From Tupaia tana (lineage: Eukaryota; Chordata; Mammalia; Scandentia; Tupaiidae): a stretch of 64,000 bases of DNA. Positions 34,313-44,937 of this stretch are shown here, piece after piece. The DNA lies in contig JAKSZU010000004.1 in assembly GCA_026018925.1 (NCBI GenBank), positions 12,974,964-13,038,963 of the forward strand, in the 5' to 3' direction. Position numbers and translations under genes: made by a program. How positions within the stretch are numbered: the first letter of the stretch is position 1; every line of letters starts with the position of its first letter. The notes under the pieces are model-generated. The model saw only the letters and a program-made list of their open reading frames with translations, was not told the origin of the DNA and searched no databases.

Positions 34313-34801
34313 ACCTCATCAACCTATCAAAGAGCAGCCACTGTGACCCCTGAAGCCCGGGGATAGATTGGTGGCTTCCCAGCATGGAGCAGTGACAGTG
34401 CACTCGCCTCCTGTGTCTCGGGGCCCCGCTCTGTGAAGCTGCGTGGGGCCCAAGCAGTCCCCAGACAGGCTGCCATGACGCTGGCTCTTTGGAAACTGTG
34501 TGGATGTCGTGTCTTGAAACACGCGATCACATCTGAATCCCAACAGCACGGTTTACTCCTGAAAGCAACGCAAGGCCCCTCTGGACCAGCACGGACGGCC
34601 ACCATCTGAGTGGGCCACCTGCAGACCTCGGGGACGGCTCCTAGTCACGACGATGGATTCTATAAAACTACTTGAGAGGTTCAGGAGAAGTGCCTTACTT
34701 CAGGAAGAACGAGGGAGGAGTCACTACTGGGGTTCCTTCTTGGTCAAGGAGTTAAGACCCCCAAACAGAAACAACTGGTGAGACCCCAGGGCCCCACATA
34801 C

Positions 34802-35007
34802 CTGCCATGCCTCCGAGGGCTCCGGCTCAGCCGGCTCAGGGGGCTGGCCTTCCTTCTCCGCCTCCCCCTTCTCCGTCTGCTGCTGTGCCGAGGGGACCAC
34901 TGCCTTTCTGACAGACGCACCGGGGACGTCGCCTTCCGGGCCCTGACTCTGAGCGCTGGCTGGTGCAGAGGTGGGCCGGGGGCTCCGGTCCGCCGAGTCC
35001 ACAGTGG
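34802..35007 (-). CDS. EPB41: EPB41 206-nt linker exon (16-kDa domain), conventional exon 13
   Basis: The exon encodes TVDSADRSPRPTSAPA at the start and PPEPAEPEPSEAWQ at the end, with an acidic, Pro/Glu/Gln/Lys-rich low-complexity middle. This is the 16-kDa linker between the membrane-binding and spectrin-actin binding parts. The acceptor is TTCCTTCGCAG and the donor is GTATGTGG. Phase is 2+204, so it ends on a codon boundary. The DRSPRPTS stretch is a known phosphorylation region in 4.1R (recalled). The middle is the most diverged coding part seen here, as expected for a disordered linker. The exit phase 0 allows the following alternative exons to be included or skipped in frame. Confidence 0.95.
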
Positions 35008-35535
35008 CTGCGAAGGAACAGGAGAGAGGAGAGGCAGGTGAGGGTGGGGCTGCCGCGCTGTGAGCCGAGGACAGTGCGGGTGCTACCGTCCTGGGCTAGG
35101 ACACGAGAGGCCCACATCCCACACACCCTCATGCTCTGCCGGGTGACAAGAAAGCCAGGTGTGCCCTCGTCAGAGAGCAGACAGCTGCCGGCCCCATGTC
35201 TTACACACTGAACTCGGGGTGGGAGGGAGTCAAAGGGCCGAGATGGGAAGGCGGATCCTGCGACTTCGAGAACCGCAACACCGTCACGGAGGGAAAGACT
35301 ATTAATTAAACCTGGCTTCTCCCACAGACCCTTTCTGAAACACAGACCTGTTGACTGGTCCTGCAGAGGCCCAGGTTACTGGGGCTGACAAACCCTGGCT
35401 GAGGGAGACGGCTGTGCAGCCCGTTTTAAGGGGGTCTACAACATGGGGCCCTGCAGACGCAACAAAGGTTTTGTCCTCTCAGCTCTTCGCTGCTTGGGTC
35501 TGGACTATTCAGAATTCACGTTTTTGTTTTTGTTT

Positions 35536-35643
35536 AGGTTTTCACACGCCCGGCGTGAGTTTAAGCATCCAGGTCCAGGACTCAAACCACGGTCGACTAC
35601 ATGGGAGTCCAGCGACATAGCCATTACGTCAACTGCTAGTCCC
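35536..35643 (-). mobile_element. tRNA-derived SINE, head half only
   Basis: Body missing; starts at CACACGCCCGGCGTGAG and keeps the tRNA part. Confidence 0.9.
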
Positions 35644-35671
35644 TATGATTTAATATATTTTAAAAAGAATT

Positions 35672-35829
35672 ATTTATCTAGTGTTTATTTATAGGACATA
35701 TGCATGCACTCACCAGAGAGAGGCAGAGACAGAGAGAAAGTGAGAACGTAAGCTGCAGTTCCGGGACTCGAACCACAGGAAGCCGTCTGGAAGTCCAGCA
35801 CCCCACCTAGCACGTCACCTCCCAGCCCC
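35672..35829 (-). mobile_element. tRNA-derived SINE, shortened
   Basis: Tail, purine stretch and head with the mid-body lost; ends CCTCCCAGCCCC. Confidence 0.82.
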
Positions 35830-36136
35830 TAATGACCCACTAGTATAGCAGGTCGTTATCCCTTTCTGTGCAGCGGCCTTCCAACAGGGTCTTCCTGCCA
35901 CCATGTGCCCCAGTCCAGCCCTGGCCGTGACTCCGGTTCCTCAGGAGCCCACGGGGTGCACACGGATGCCCTTCCCAGCTGTGGGGTGTGGTGTCGCCGC
36001 TGCGCTACCCGGCCTGCCAGGAGACTTCCGTACTGCTCACTCTGCATGAAAATCATTAGTTTCTATTACAGCTTTCCCGCCTTTAAGACGGGCTATACCG
36101 GGCGTAATTTATCCTGACAAGTTCAGATCTATGTCG

Positions 36137-36390
36137 AGCTGGTTCTGTGGCCTCGTGGGTAAGGCAGCTGGATCCCACATGGCTGACCCTGTGGTTCGAG
36201 TCTTGGGACACGGTGGCTTAAAAAACATGCTGGGCCCATGTACATTTCCCAAATTCTAATGCGAGGGAAAAAAAGAAGGGACCACAGGCTGGCGGTTCCC
36301 CACGGGGCTTTCTCCTGCCCTCGGTCTCTCTCCAGTGGCACATGCGCCCTCTACACTCACACCAGAGCGAAAAGCTGTAAAAAGGAAGAG
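36137..36390 (+). mobile_element. tRNA-derived SINE, older long variant
   Basis: GAGCTGGTTCTGTGGCCTCG head. Divergent throughout. Confidence 0.82.
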
Positions 36391-37259
36391 AACCGAGAGA
36401 GTTCCATTAAGCAGGAGAGATAAAATACCGAAACCCACACTACTTCATATACACACCAAGAAACGCTCGTCACCGCCTAAGCGTCGCTAGTGAGGGCAGG
36501 GCTCCCCTAGTGGCCGGCAGGGAGAACAGCAGGAACACAAAGCCTCCATCCGCACTGCAAACCCGGGGCCTCTCACAAGTCCCTGCTGCTGCTGGTATCC
36601 CCGCCAGCCTAAGCGCGAGTGGCAGATGGCAGAACAAACCGTTGACGCGGGGGACTGTGACAAAATATTGTGTTCGCAGCTGTGAGACGTGACTGCTGTC
36701 GTGTGTTCACACCTCCTCTGTGCACGCCCTCCGGCCGCTCCAGGCTCCCCCACTGTTCTCCGCCACGTTTGGTCTGAGTCCGCAGGGGCACTCCAGGGCC
36801 CACGGGTGGGGAAGGGGCCTCGCAGCAGAGAGGCCTGATGCTGGGGGAGCGCGGCAGCCACAAAGCCAATCCCAGGTGAGCTCTGACCGACCACACTCTG
36901 GTCCTCAGGAGACAGGACGAGGGCCCCACGGAGGCCAGCGTTTTCCTTTATCAAGGATGAGGCTGGCGGGGAGGGCTGGGGAGGAGTCGGTGGGCGTGAG
37001 GGGCCTTGTATCCTGAGTTTCAAGGGGCTTCTAGAGTGGCCGGGTCAGTCTCTGCGGGTCAGCACTATTCTAAGAGCATGGTGGGCAACAGTAACTCTGC
37101 ACATGCTGATCGGCAATCCAAGTGGGACAGCGCCGGGAGCCCTGGGGAGACGCAGCTTTCTCGTTCTCACCGAGGGGGCTGCAGGCTGAGGGTCACAACG
37201 GAGTTCTGCGGCCGTCGCTGTGCACACACGGGTTTTAACGGCTTCACTGAGATAAAATT

Positions 37260-37495
37260 CTTTTTTTGTTGTCATCGTTGGTTTTTAGCGGCAGAGCACA
37301 TGTGCTCATCAGAGAGGGGGACCGGGAGGAAACACCCTACCAGCAGGGCATGGTCACACACTAATTCCTTCTCCTCCACCTGCCTACCACCCACATGTAC
37401 CCAGTGTGTTTTCAAGCCTCCAGGTTCAGGACTCGAACCACCTAGCCCAACATGTGGGATCCGGATCCCTTAACGACGAGGCCTCAGGGCCAGAT
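37260..37495 (-). mobile_element. tRNA-derived SINE, older long variant
   Basis: CAGCAGGGCATGGTCACAC core, with head ending GGCCTCAGGGCCAG. Confidence 0.85.
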
Positions 37496-37548
37496 TGAGC
37501 GTAACTCTCATACCGTATAAGCTTCCCGGTTTAAAGCATAGGGTTCAG

Positions 37549-37787
37549 GCCAGCCCTGCGGTCTGATCTAGTGGTTAAGGGGGCCAGATGCCACATGGCC
37601 ATTGGGCAGTTCGAGTCTTGGAGCTGGGGCATGAAATCAGGCTGGGTGCCAGTGTGTGTGTGCCTAGACACCCACAGGGTGGAGAGGAGGAGACGGGACT
37701 GCAGTCAGTGGCCACTCGGGGGGACCCCCCTCTCTCCCTCCTTCTCTTTCCACAGTGTGTACACACATTTTCTGGGAAACTTTAAAA
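37549..37787 (+). mobile_element. tRNA-derived SINE, older long variant
   Basis: GGCCAGCCCTGCGGTCTG head of the oldest type. Its target side is reused by the next copy. Confidence 0.85.
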
Positions 37788-37800
37788 AGTATTTAATTCA

Positions 37801-38035
37801 GGGACCGGCAGTTGGTGTAACGGTTACACCACTGGATTCTCAGGTAGTTGACCGCAGTTTAAGTTCCGGACCTGGCGGCTTAACTCACGCCAGGAGAGTG
37901 TGTGTGCGTGCCCAAGGTCCCAAGAGGAGAAGAAATTGTGGTGTGGCCATCCCCTCTTGGGGGTGATTTCTCGCTTTCTGTTGTCTGTCTGGCAAGCACA
38001 CGAGCCCTATAGCAAAATCCTCTCCAAAACAAAAA
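37801..38035 (+). mobile_element. tRNA-derived SINE, long form
   Basis: Perfect flanking duplication AGTATTTAATTCA. A short deletion removes part of GAGAATGGAGGAGAAGG. Confidence 0.95.
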
Positions 38036-38219
38036 AAAGTATTTAATTCAATGCTCTTTGATATATTCCCAGTGCTGGGGTAGTAATTTATGATTTTTCT
38101 TCTGTTTTATTTATTTGTAAGCTATTACAAGAGCTTGGTATATACAGAACGCTTCGTTAGAAAACTCACTGTCCCCCATTTCTGAAGGTCTAGACGAAGG
38201 GAAGTGCCAGAGGTGAGAC

Positions 38220-38405
38220 TTTTTCTGGGGAGGGCAGAGGGCACGTGCACTTGCCAGAGAGACAGAGAACAGAACAGTACAGAAGCCCCCATGGAGGACA
38301 CCTCCCCTTAGGGATTTCGGGCACACCAGTGCCCGGCGTGTCTCTCAAGCTGTTGGGTCAGCCATGGGGGCTCCAGGCATCGCCACCCCCACGCCCCGCT
38401 GCCTG
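38220..38405 (-). mobile_element. tRNA-derived SINE, old degraded copy
   Basis: GCAGAGGGCACGTGCACTTG and GTGCCCGGCGTGTCTC remain. Confidence 0.7.
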
Positions 38406-38647
38406 GTGACAGTGTGACAGTCCTATGGACTTGTTACTTGAGGGTCATGCTTCTCTGGGCTGGTGACGACAGGCGCGTGGTATGCACGTCTTAGAGTAGC
38501 GGAGAGTAGGAGCCAGGTCCGCGCTGAGCAAGGGAGACATAACTCCCGAGTCTCGCTGCCCCGCTGTTTCTGCCGGCTGTGCCGGTGCAGGGGTGGCAGT
38601 GGGGTGACGGTTCTGCTGCAGCACTCATGTAAATTCCACACATGGAC

Positions 38648-38863
38648 ATTTTTTAATGCCAGAGAACACATACGTGTGCATGGGTGTGGGGGAGAATGAC
38701 CTGCACTGGGATCTGGTCATGCCACAACCCACTTTCTTCCATGTCCCCGTCAGGCTCCTGGGCACATGAGGAGGGCCTGTGTGCCAGGCCCGGGACTCGA
38801 GCCCCATCTGGCGACATGGCACCTGGCCTCCTGGTGTGGCACACCACTACTATGCTAGGGGAC
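38648..38863 (-). mobile_element. tRNA-derived SINE, old degraded copy
   Basis: GGTCATGCCACAACCC core and GGCCCGGGACTCGAGCC B-box side remain. Confidence 0.7.
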
Positions 38864-39097
38864 CAGCCTGTCTGTGGGCCGCAGAGGAGCCAGTGGATGC
38901 TCGGTCTCCCAGATGAGGAGCTGGCAGCAGGCCTGGGCGGGGACGGGGCTTTAGGCTCCGGGGAGGACAAGGCGGCCGCCAGCAGCCCGCTCTGCCTGCC
39001 AAGGGTCCGAGTCGGTCAAAACGCCGTTCTCACGCTCTGGGACCCTCACGAGGACAGCGGCTGCTTCTGGGCTGTCAGCGCTAAACAGAAATGCAGG

Positions 39098-39282
39098 AGG
39101 GGCCGGCAGGCGGTGCCTGGGCCGAGGCGCTGGACTCCCACGGGGCTGGCCACAGGTCAGGGCCCACACCTGGGGCTTGCTTTCTCACTTTCCTTCTCTC
39201 TGGCTTTCTCTGTTCAAATTTTTAAAATTATAATAAAAATGATAAATAAGATTAAATTTTAAAAGCTTAAAAAAATCAAAAA
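39098..39282 (+). mobile_element. tRNA-derived SINE, short form
   Basis: GGGGCCGGCAGGCGGTGC head and a long A/T-rich tail. Confidence 0.92.
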
Positions 39283-40051
39283 AGACATGGAAATGGCTTA
39301 AAGAGCAAAAAATATGACAAAAATAAGGCCGAAAACCCACAGGGTCATTACCAACCGACCTCCAGCTGACCCCGCTGCTCGGCCGTCTGGACGGCTCTGT
39401 CCACCTGCTGGCAGGTGCTGAGGCAGCAGGGCGGCCAGGAGCGGGAAGGTCCCTCTGCACTCGCACCAGGGCCCTCCAGAGCCGGGCAGGCTCCCCACAC
39501 GCCAGCTCTAGCTGAGCTCAAGGATGAGCGATGGCGCCCAGCAGGCAGGGTGGGGGCCTGCGAAGGCGGGTGGGAAGGACCGAGGAAAAGCCATCCCAGG
39601 ACGTGCGTCCTGGCCCCAGTGCTCACAGCGAGAAGATGGCGCACAGAGAAAAGAAACAAGTTTCAAAAGAGACCCACAAAAGACACGTCCTAGTCCATAT
39701 CCGTGCGAGTCAGAGGCCGAGGGTCAAGAGCGGCTGACGGCGCCGGGGATATGCCAGTGCGCAGGGAGAGTTAACTGCTTCTAACCTTTCCTCCCCACAG
39801 GGGAGCCGTCGTGGTGCAGAGGGGAGGGGCAGGCCTGGACTCTGCCCACAGCTCAGACTCTAGCCAGCTGAGCGGCCGACAGCCTAAGCCAGGCTGTGAG
39901 ACCACGGACACCAAAGGGCGCCCCTGCAGAAGTCAGAGCGAGAGCAGCTCGGCAGACGTGCAGAGAAAGTGGGCCCGGGTGGGGGTGTGTGCTGGGCACT
40001 GCCACCAGCAGGCCCGCGTCACAGGGAGGCCCCGCTGTCTCCTGGCCCACC

Positions 40052-40215
40052 CTGAGAGCTGGGCACGGGCAGGCACCCACAGTCCCAGAGACTTGGAAGG
40101 CCAAGGCTGAAGGATGGCGAGCTCGCGGCCAAAGAGAGCGACCCAGTGAGACCCTGTCTGAGAGAGCTGGGTGTGGTGGCCCCGTACTCAGAAGGCTGCC
40201 ACAGGAGGAGACGCC
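40052..40215 (+). mobile_element. 7SL-derived element, possibly dimeric
   Basis: It starts AGCTGGGCACGGGCAGGC, has GGAAGGCCAAGGCTGAAGG and GACCCAGTGAGACCCTGTCT, then a second start AGCTGGGTGTGGTGGC at about 40168, as if a second monomer begins. Confidence 0.75.
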
Positions 40216-40529
40216 ACGTAACCTCCCACACTCACACCCCACCAGAGAAGGGTGACGATGACAAGGGCATGGACTACGCTGAGACAGGATAGCCAAAACC
40301 TGGCAAAACCAAAAGCTGGACCTTAGAAACGATTACTGGTGAACGGATCTCGAGCAAGTGTGCCAGGAGCAGGGCAGGAGGCAGTACCAGGAGTGCGGGG
40401 TGAGCGCCGTTCTTCAGGTAGAACCCGCCAGCGCAGACGGATGGCCGCTTCTGAGGGCACGCAGCTCCCCAGGCGTGAAACAAGGCCTGGGCTTCCACAG
40501 TCCACTATCGACAGGCGCTGCCAGGGTCC

Positions 40530-40730
40530 GCAAGGCCTGGTGGTTCAGGGAGCCGGATCCCACATGGTTCGAATCCCAGCCTCAACGGCTCGGAAACGCG
40601 CCCCAGACCCCAGCAGGATGGGAAAGGGAGAAGGGACTGCGTCACGGCCCTGTCCCACTGTGGCTGCTTTCTCCCTCTCCCTCCCTGGTTAGCACACATT
40701 TCCTCCGGCAAAAGAAAAGAAAAAAAAGAA
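40530..40730 (+). mobile_element. tRNA-derived SINE, older variant
   Basis: GGTTCGAATCCCAGCC B box with a shortened body and AAAAGAAAAG tail. Confidence 0.82.
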
Positions 40731-40861
40731 CATTCCCACGTTCTCCAGAAGCAGTAGGCGTCATCAGTGAGTCAGACCAAATGTTAAGGGTTAGGTAACA
40801 CCCATCTTACACTCGCTCTTCCAGAGGGCAGGAAAGGGAATCCTCAGCTTTGTTGTTTCTT

Positions 40862-40862
<1 letters not shown>

Positions 40863-40906
<44 letters not shown>
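40863..40906. repeat. (CTAT)n microsatellite
   Basis: About 11 perfect CTAT repeats directly abut the T-rich end of a minus-oriented SINE. Confidence 0.97.
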
Positions 40907-40907
40907 T

Positions 40908-41152
40908 ATTTATTTGGAGAGGATTTTTGCTATAGGGTGCGTGCACTCGGACATAGAGACAGAAAGCGAGAAATCACCCCCCAGGGGGGATGGCCACGCC
41001 GCAATCCCTTCTCCTCCATTCTCCTCTTGGGATCTTGGGCACGCACGCACACGTACCCGGCGTGAGTTTAAGCCACCAGGTCCAGGACGCGAACCGCAGT
41101 CGACTACGTGGGAGTCCAGCGACATGGCCATTACGCTAACTGCTGGTTCCCT
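40908..41152 (-). mobile_element. tRNA-derived SINE, long form, young
   Basis: Abuts the (CTAT)n array. Part of the CTGTCTGT stretch is deleted. Confidence 0.95.
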
Positions 41153-41157
41153 GTTTT

Positions 41158-41395
41158 TTCTTTTTATTTTTTAAGAGAGGTGTTTTTTTTTTTTTTTTTG
41201 CTATAGGGCGTGTGTACTTGCCAGAGAGACAGAAAGTGAGAAATCACCCCCCCGCCCCGGGGGATGGCCACACCTCCATTCTTCTCTCGGGATTTTGAGC
41301 ACGCACACACACGTGGCTGGTGTGACTTTTAGCCCTCTGAGTCTGGGACTTGAACTGCGGTCGACTACGTCGGAGCCCCTGAAGCGGGCAACTGT
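41158..41395 (-). mobile_element. tRNA-derived SINE, long form, diverged head
   Basis: 16-bp T run. The head side decays after GGTCGACTACGTCGGAG. It ends about 110 bp from the exon 12 donor. Confidence 0.88.
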
Positions 41396-41504
41396 GAGGC
41401 CGTTCATCCCACCGACACCCTGACGGAGGCTGGTCCGTGGAGAACGTGCTTCTGCTATCAGTCCTCCATGGACCAGAGCCCCAGGTCACCTGTCTGCCAC
41501 AAAC

Positions 41505-41677
41505 CTCCATCCAGGCTCCGGGACGCCCGCTTGCTTGCAGTCCGCTCGAAGCGCGGGGCAGGCCTGTCGATGAGTGCACTGGCCTGTCGGGTCTGAGCTT
41601 GAGTGCGACCGCTGTATCGAAATTTGGATCCCAGCGCAAGGAATTTGCTTTTGGGAATGGTGTCTGTAGATGTCAGT
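41505..41677 (-). CDS. EPB41: EPB41 173-nt FERM-adjacent exon, conventional exon 12
   Basis: This exon has no long ORF around it and was found by reading the minus strand directly. It encodes 57 residues from [19 protein letters not shown] to [15 protein letters not shown]. The acceptor is TTCTCCCAG and the donor is GTTTGTGG. Phase is 1+171+1, exactly bridging its neighbours. The segment is the FERM-adjacent (FA) region. The basic SKRASRS stretch corresponds to a reported PKC site, Ser312 in human 80-kDa numbering (recalled). A PAPRFER reading differs from the remembered human PAPHFER at one residue. SINEs lie about 110 bp from its donor side and about 140 bp from its acceptor side. Confidence 0.96.
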
Positions 41678-41814
41678 CTGGGAGAAAAAAATCATAATTA
41701 TCATTTAAGATTACGAACAAAATCAATAAAAATATTCTACAGTTCTCATATTTTTCTTACAGTTACTATGACATTTCCAATCAAGTAATCGCTATTTTCA
41801 TTTCATGTCATCTC

Positions 41815-42028
41815 TTGCTTTTCGTTTTGTTTTTAATTTTTACCAGAGAATGCGTGTGCTCAGAGAGAGACGGGGAGTGGGGGCAGAGGGGAGCGAGCAA
41901 GCACCCTCACGAAGGAGGCCACACTGCAGTCCCTTCCCTTCCTTTCAGGGTATCGGTGTCCCTGTGTGCCAGGCTGTGCGCTTCTCACACAGAGAGCGGC
42001 ATGTGGGTCCAGGTGCCTTAACCACCCT
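41815..42028 (-). mobile_element. tRNA-derived SINE, older copy
   Basis: ACCAGAGAATGCGTGTGCTC to CCTTAACCACC. The rest of the head is cut where the next SINE follows. Confidence 0.8.
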
Positions 42029-42039
42029 GGATGGCTCTT

Positions 42040-42304
42040 TTTTTTTTTTTTTTTTTTGAGAGGTTTTTGCTATAGGGCACGTGCGTTCACCAGACAGAGA
42101 GAGACAGAGAGATAGAAAGCGAGAAATCACCCTCCAGGGGGGATGGCCACGTCACAATCCCTTCTCCTCCATTCTCCTCTCAGGATCTTGGGCACGCACA
42201 TACACGCGCCCGGCGTGAGTTTTAAGCCACCGGGTCCGGGACGCGAACCGCGGTCGACCACGTGGGAGTCCAGCGACATAGCCATTATGCTAATTGCTGG
42301 TCCC
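42040..42304 (-). mobile_element. tRNA-derived SINE, long form, young
   Basis: Flanked by TGGMTGGCTCTT. Confidence 0.95.
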
Positions 42305-42333
42305 CCTCTGGCTGGCTCTTTAAGGCAGTTCTT

Positions 42334-42515
42334 TTAATTTAATTTAATTTATTCATTCATTTATTTTAACTTGACCAGACACGTGCATGTGCACATGCAG
42401 AGAGAGAGAGAGAGGGAGGGAAAGAGAGAAAGAAGTCGCCAGGTCCAGGACTCGAACCGCAGTCGGCCATGTGGGAGTCCAGCGCCTTCACCACCACGCC
42501 AGCTGCTGGGCTCCT
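42334..42515 (-). mobile_element. tRNA-derived SINE, short form
   Basis: TTTATTTTAACTTGACCAG tail junction and CAGCTGCTGGGCTCC head. Confidence 0.93.
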
Positions 42516-42607
42516 CTATATCATCTCTTAAAGCCACCAGTATAATCTGATTGGGACCTGTCTCAATGATATCATCTTACATTTCTATAGATAGGGCCTC
42601 AGAGCTT

Positions 42608-43152
42608 TCTTTTTTTTTTTTTTTTTTTTTTTTTTTGCCATAGGATATATGCGCTCACCAGAGAGAGAGAAAGTGAGAAATCACCCCTCAGAGGGGATGG
42701 ACACACTGCAATCCTTTCTCGTCCATTCACTGGGATCCTGGGCATGCTCTTTCATTTTTTTTGGGTCTTGGGCACGCTGACATGCCCTGCATGATTTCTT
42801 TAACTACCAGGTCTGGGGTTTGAACTGTAATTGGTCATGTGGGAATCCAGCACTTTTTTTTTTTTGGAGAGGTTTTTGCTATAGGACACTTGTGCTTGCC
42901 AGAAAGACAGAGAGACAGAGACAGAAAGCGACAAATCACCCCCCAGGGGGGATGGCCACGCCGCAATCCCTTCTCCTCCATTCTTCTCTCGGGATCTTGA
43001 GCACGCACGCACATGCGCCCAGTGTGAGTTTAAGCCACTGCGTCCAGGACTCAAACCGTGGTTAACTACATGGTAGTCCAGCAACATAGCCGTTACGTTA
43101 ACTGCTGGTCCCCATTCCAGAATTTTAACCACCATGCCACTTACTAGCCTCT
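42608..43152 (-). mobile_element. tRNA-derived SINE, interrupted
   Basis: Outer copy with a 26-bp T run, split at 42852. Its last head bases (ACCACCATGCCACTTACTAG) lie at about 43130-43150. Confidence 0.88.
42853..43112 (-). mobile_element. tRNA-derived SINE, long form, nested
   Basis: Sits inside the previous element between ATCCAGCACTTT and ATTCCAGAATTTT. Confidence 0.93.
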
Positions 43153-43171
43153 AGTTTTCAAAATACTTAAA

Positions 43172-43362
43172 TTTGTTTTAATTGGGAGCACGTGCTTGCC
43201 AAAGAGACAGAGACAGAGAGAGGGTGAGAAAGCACTCCCCAGAGGGCAGGCCACACCACCGTCCTCTCACCGACATGTCCTCTCTGGGTTTTGAGCACAC
43301 GCGTGCACTCAGTGTGTTTTCAAGCTGCCCGGCCTGTGACGCCAACGGTGGAATGTGTGCCA
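43172..43362 (-). mobile_element. tRNA-derived SINE, old copy
   Basis: GGGAGCACGTGCTTGCC to GTTTTCAAGCTGCCCGG. Head decayed. Confidence 0.75.
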
Positions 43363-44107
43363 TCAGCCCTGCCGGCCCCCAAGCTGGCCTCCGCGTTGTG
43401 ACAGGAGCACAGCAGCCTCGGTGCGTCCCTGCAGCGTTCTTGCCATTCAGACATGGGCACTGGCTTCAGACCCGAGGGCTGGTCACAGGCAGGGCCACGC
43501 AGCTGGAGCCCAGAGTCCTGCACCCCGCGGGACGCCAGTGTCACGTGCACGCCGGACCCTGCTCGGGGTAAACGCTGTAACGGTGATCTGGCATCGTCCC
43601 AGCTGTCTGGCCCCACGTTCTCCCTACAGTGCCCTCTGCACCATCTTGCAACGGCATTTACCACACTGCAGCTGGCCACACCGCGCACACGGAGGGCGGC
43701 GGGTGAGGACTGCAGCGGGCGAGGACCGCGGCACCCTCAGTTCTGCGGTCCTGCTGAGCAGTGTCTGATGGGAATCGGAGGCCAGACCATGTTTGCTGAG
43801 TAAGTACAGAAATTGTTCTATCGAATGTAGCCTCGGGGAGCACCTCCTCCTCTGGGACCACCCTGTGCCCCCAGATGTGTCCTTTCCCTCCACAGGAGAC
43901 CCCACGTTTAACACAGCCTGTCGTTTGGGGTGATGCATTCGAAGTGCCGCCGTCCAGCAAGTGAACCCTGAGTGCGGCTGAAATCCGCGCCACACAGTCA
44001 CTCGGTTTCACTCTTTCTTGCCCTTTCTGGTTTTTCCCCTATTTTTATTTTTATTAAATTTTTGAATTGCCAGAGGGCACATACCCTTTTTGAAACCTGA
44101 TCTGGTT

Positions 44108-44356
44108 GGTTTGTTTGTCTTATATATATATACTTTTTGCACTACAGGGCACATGTGCTTTCCAGAGAGACAGAGAATGAGAAGTCACTCCCTGGAGGAT
44201 GGCCATGCCACAATCCTTCCCCTTCGTCTCCTCTCGGAATTCTGGACACACACACACTCTCCTGGCATGAGTTCTAAATCACTGGGTCCAGGTCTCAAAC
44301 TGTGGTTAATTATGTGGAGTCCAGAGACATAACCATTACACCATCTGCTGGTCCCT
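44108..44356 (-). mobile_element. tRNA-derived SINE, long form
   Basis: Preceded by (TA)n. A further tail fragment (TTGCCAGAGGGCACATACCC) sits just before it at about 44066-44085. Confidence 0.92.
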
Positions 44357-44414
44357 GATTTTAAAGATGATGAAAACATAAAGAAATGTGTTGATGCTAA
44401 AAACTAAGATTCTT

Positions 44415-44580
44415 GGGGCCGGCAGGTGGTGTGGTGCTTGGGGTGCTGGGCTCCCACATGGCAACCACGGTTCGAGTCCTGGACCTTGAGACATGCTTTC
44501 TCACTTTCCCTCTCTCTCTCTGGTCAAATTAAATAATAATAATAATAATAATAAATTTAAAAATAAATTCTTTTAAAAAA
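44415..44580 (+). mobile_element. tRNA-derived SINE, short form
   Basis: (AAT)n in the tail. Partly matching ATTCTT flanks. Confidence 0.92.
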
Positions 44581-44937
44581 TTAAAATTCTTTATCAGGTA
44601 AAAAATGTACCCTAATGCCCGTCTTGAAATGAGACGCACGGCGCTGTCTCCTTGGCTTCTCTTCCTGGGCACGGCCCTGCGTCTCCCTGGTCCCAGAGGG
44701 TGCGAATGAAAGCAGACGGAGTAGGGGGTCTCTCAAGCCACTCATACACAGCCAGGGTCACTCGTGGCCTGAGCTCTGCGGGAAGCAGAGGACAGAGTGG
44801 GCGGCTGTGGGTGACAGCTACCTAGGCCGGGTGACCGGCACAAAGGGAGCACGTTACCCTGCTGCTCTGTGTGCGATGTTCCATAATACAGGAACTTTTC
44901 TTTAAAAGCCAGGCTGATAATCAGTCAGCTCTCTTTT

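Larger units (their letters stand above)
31251..34801 (-). other. EPB41: EPB41 intron between exons 13 and 15 (exon 14 not recognised)
   Basis: This 3.55-kb interval should contain the 57-nt exon 14 of human 4.1R. No minus-strand stretch resembling its VEKTHIEV start or its GDQTQ end was found by eye. It holds six tRNA-type SINEs and a MIR. 32600-33520 is unique sequence with nothing recognised. Confidence 0.75.
35008..41504 (-). other. EPB41: EPB41 intron 12-13
   Basis: This 6.5-kb intron holds about a dozen SINEs of all ages, a 7SL-derived dimer-like element (40052-40215) and a (CTAT)n array. 36490-37255 and 39300-40045 are unique GC-rich stretches with no recognisable genes. Confidence 0.85.
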
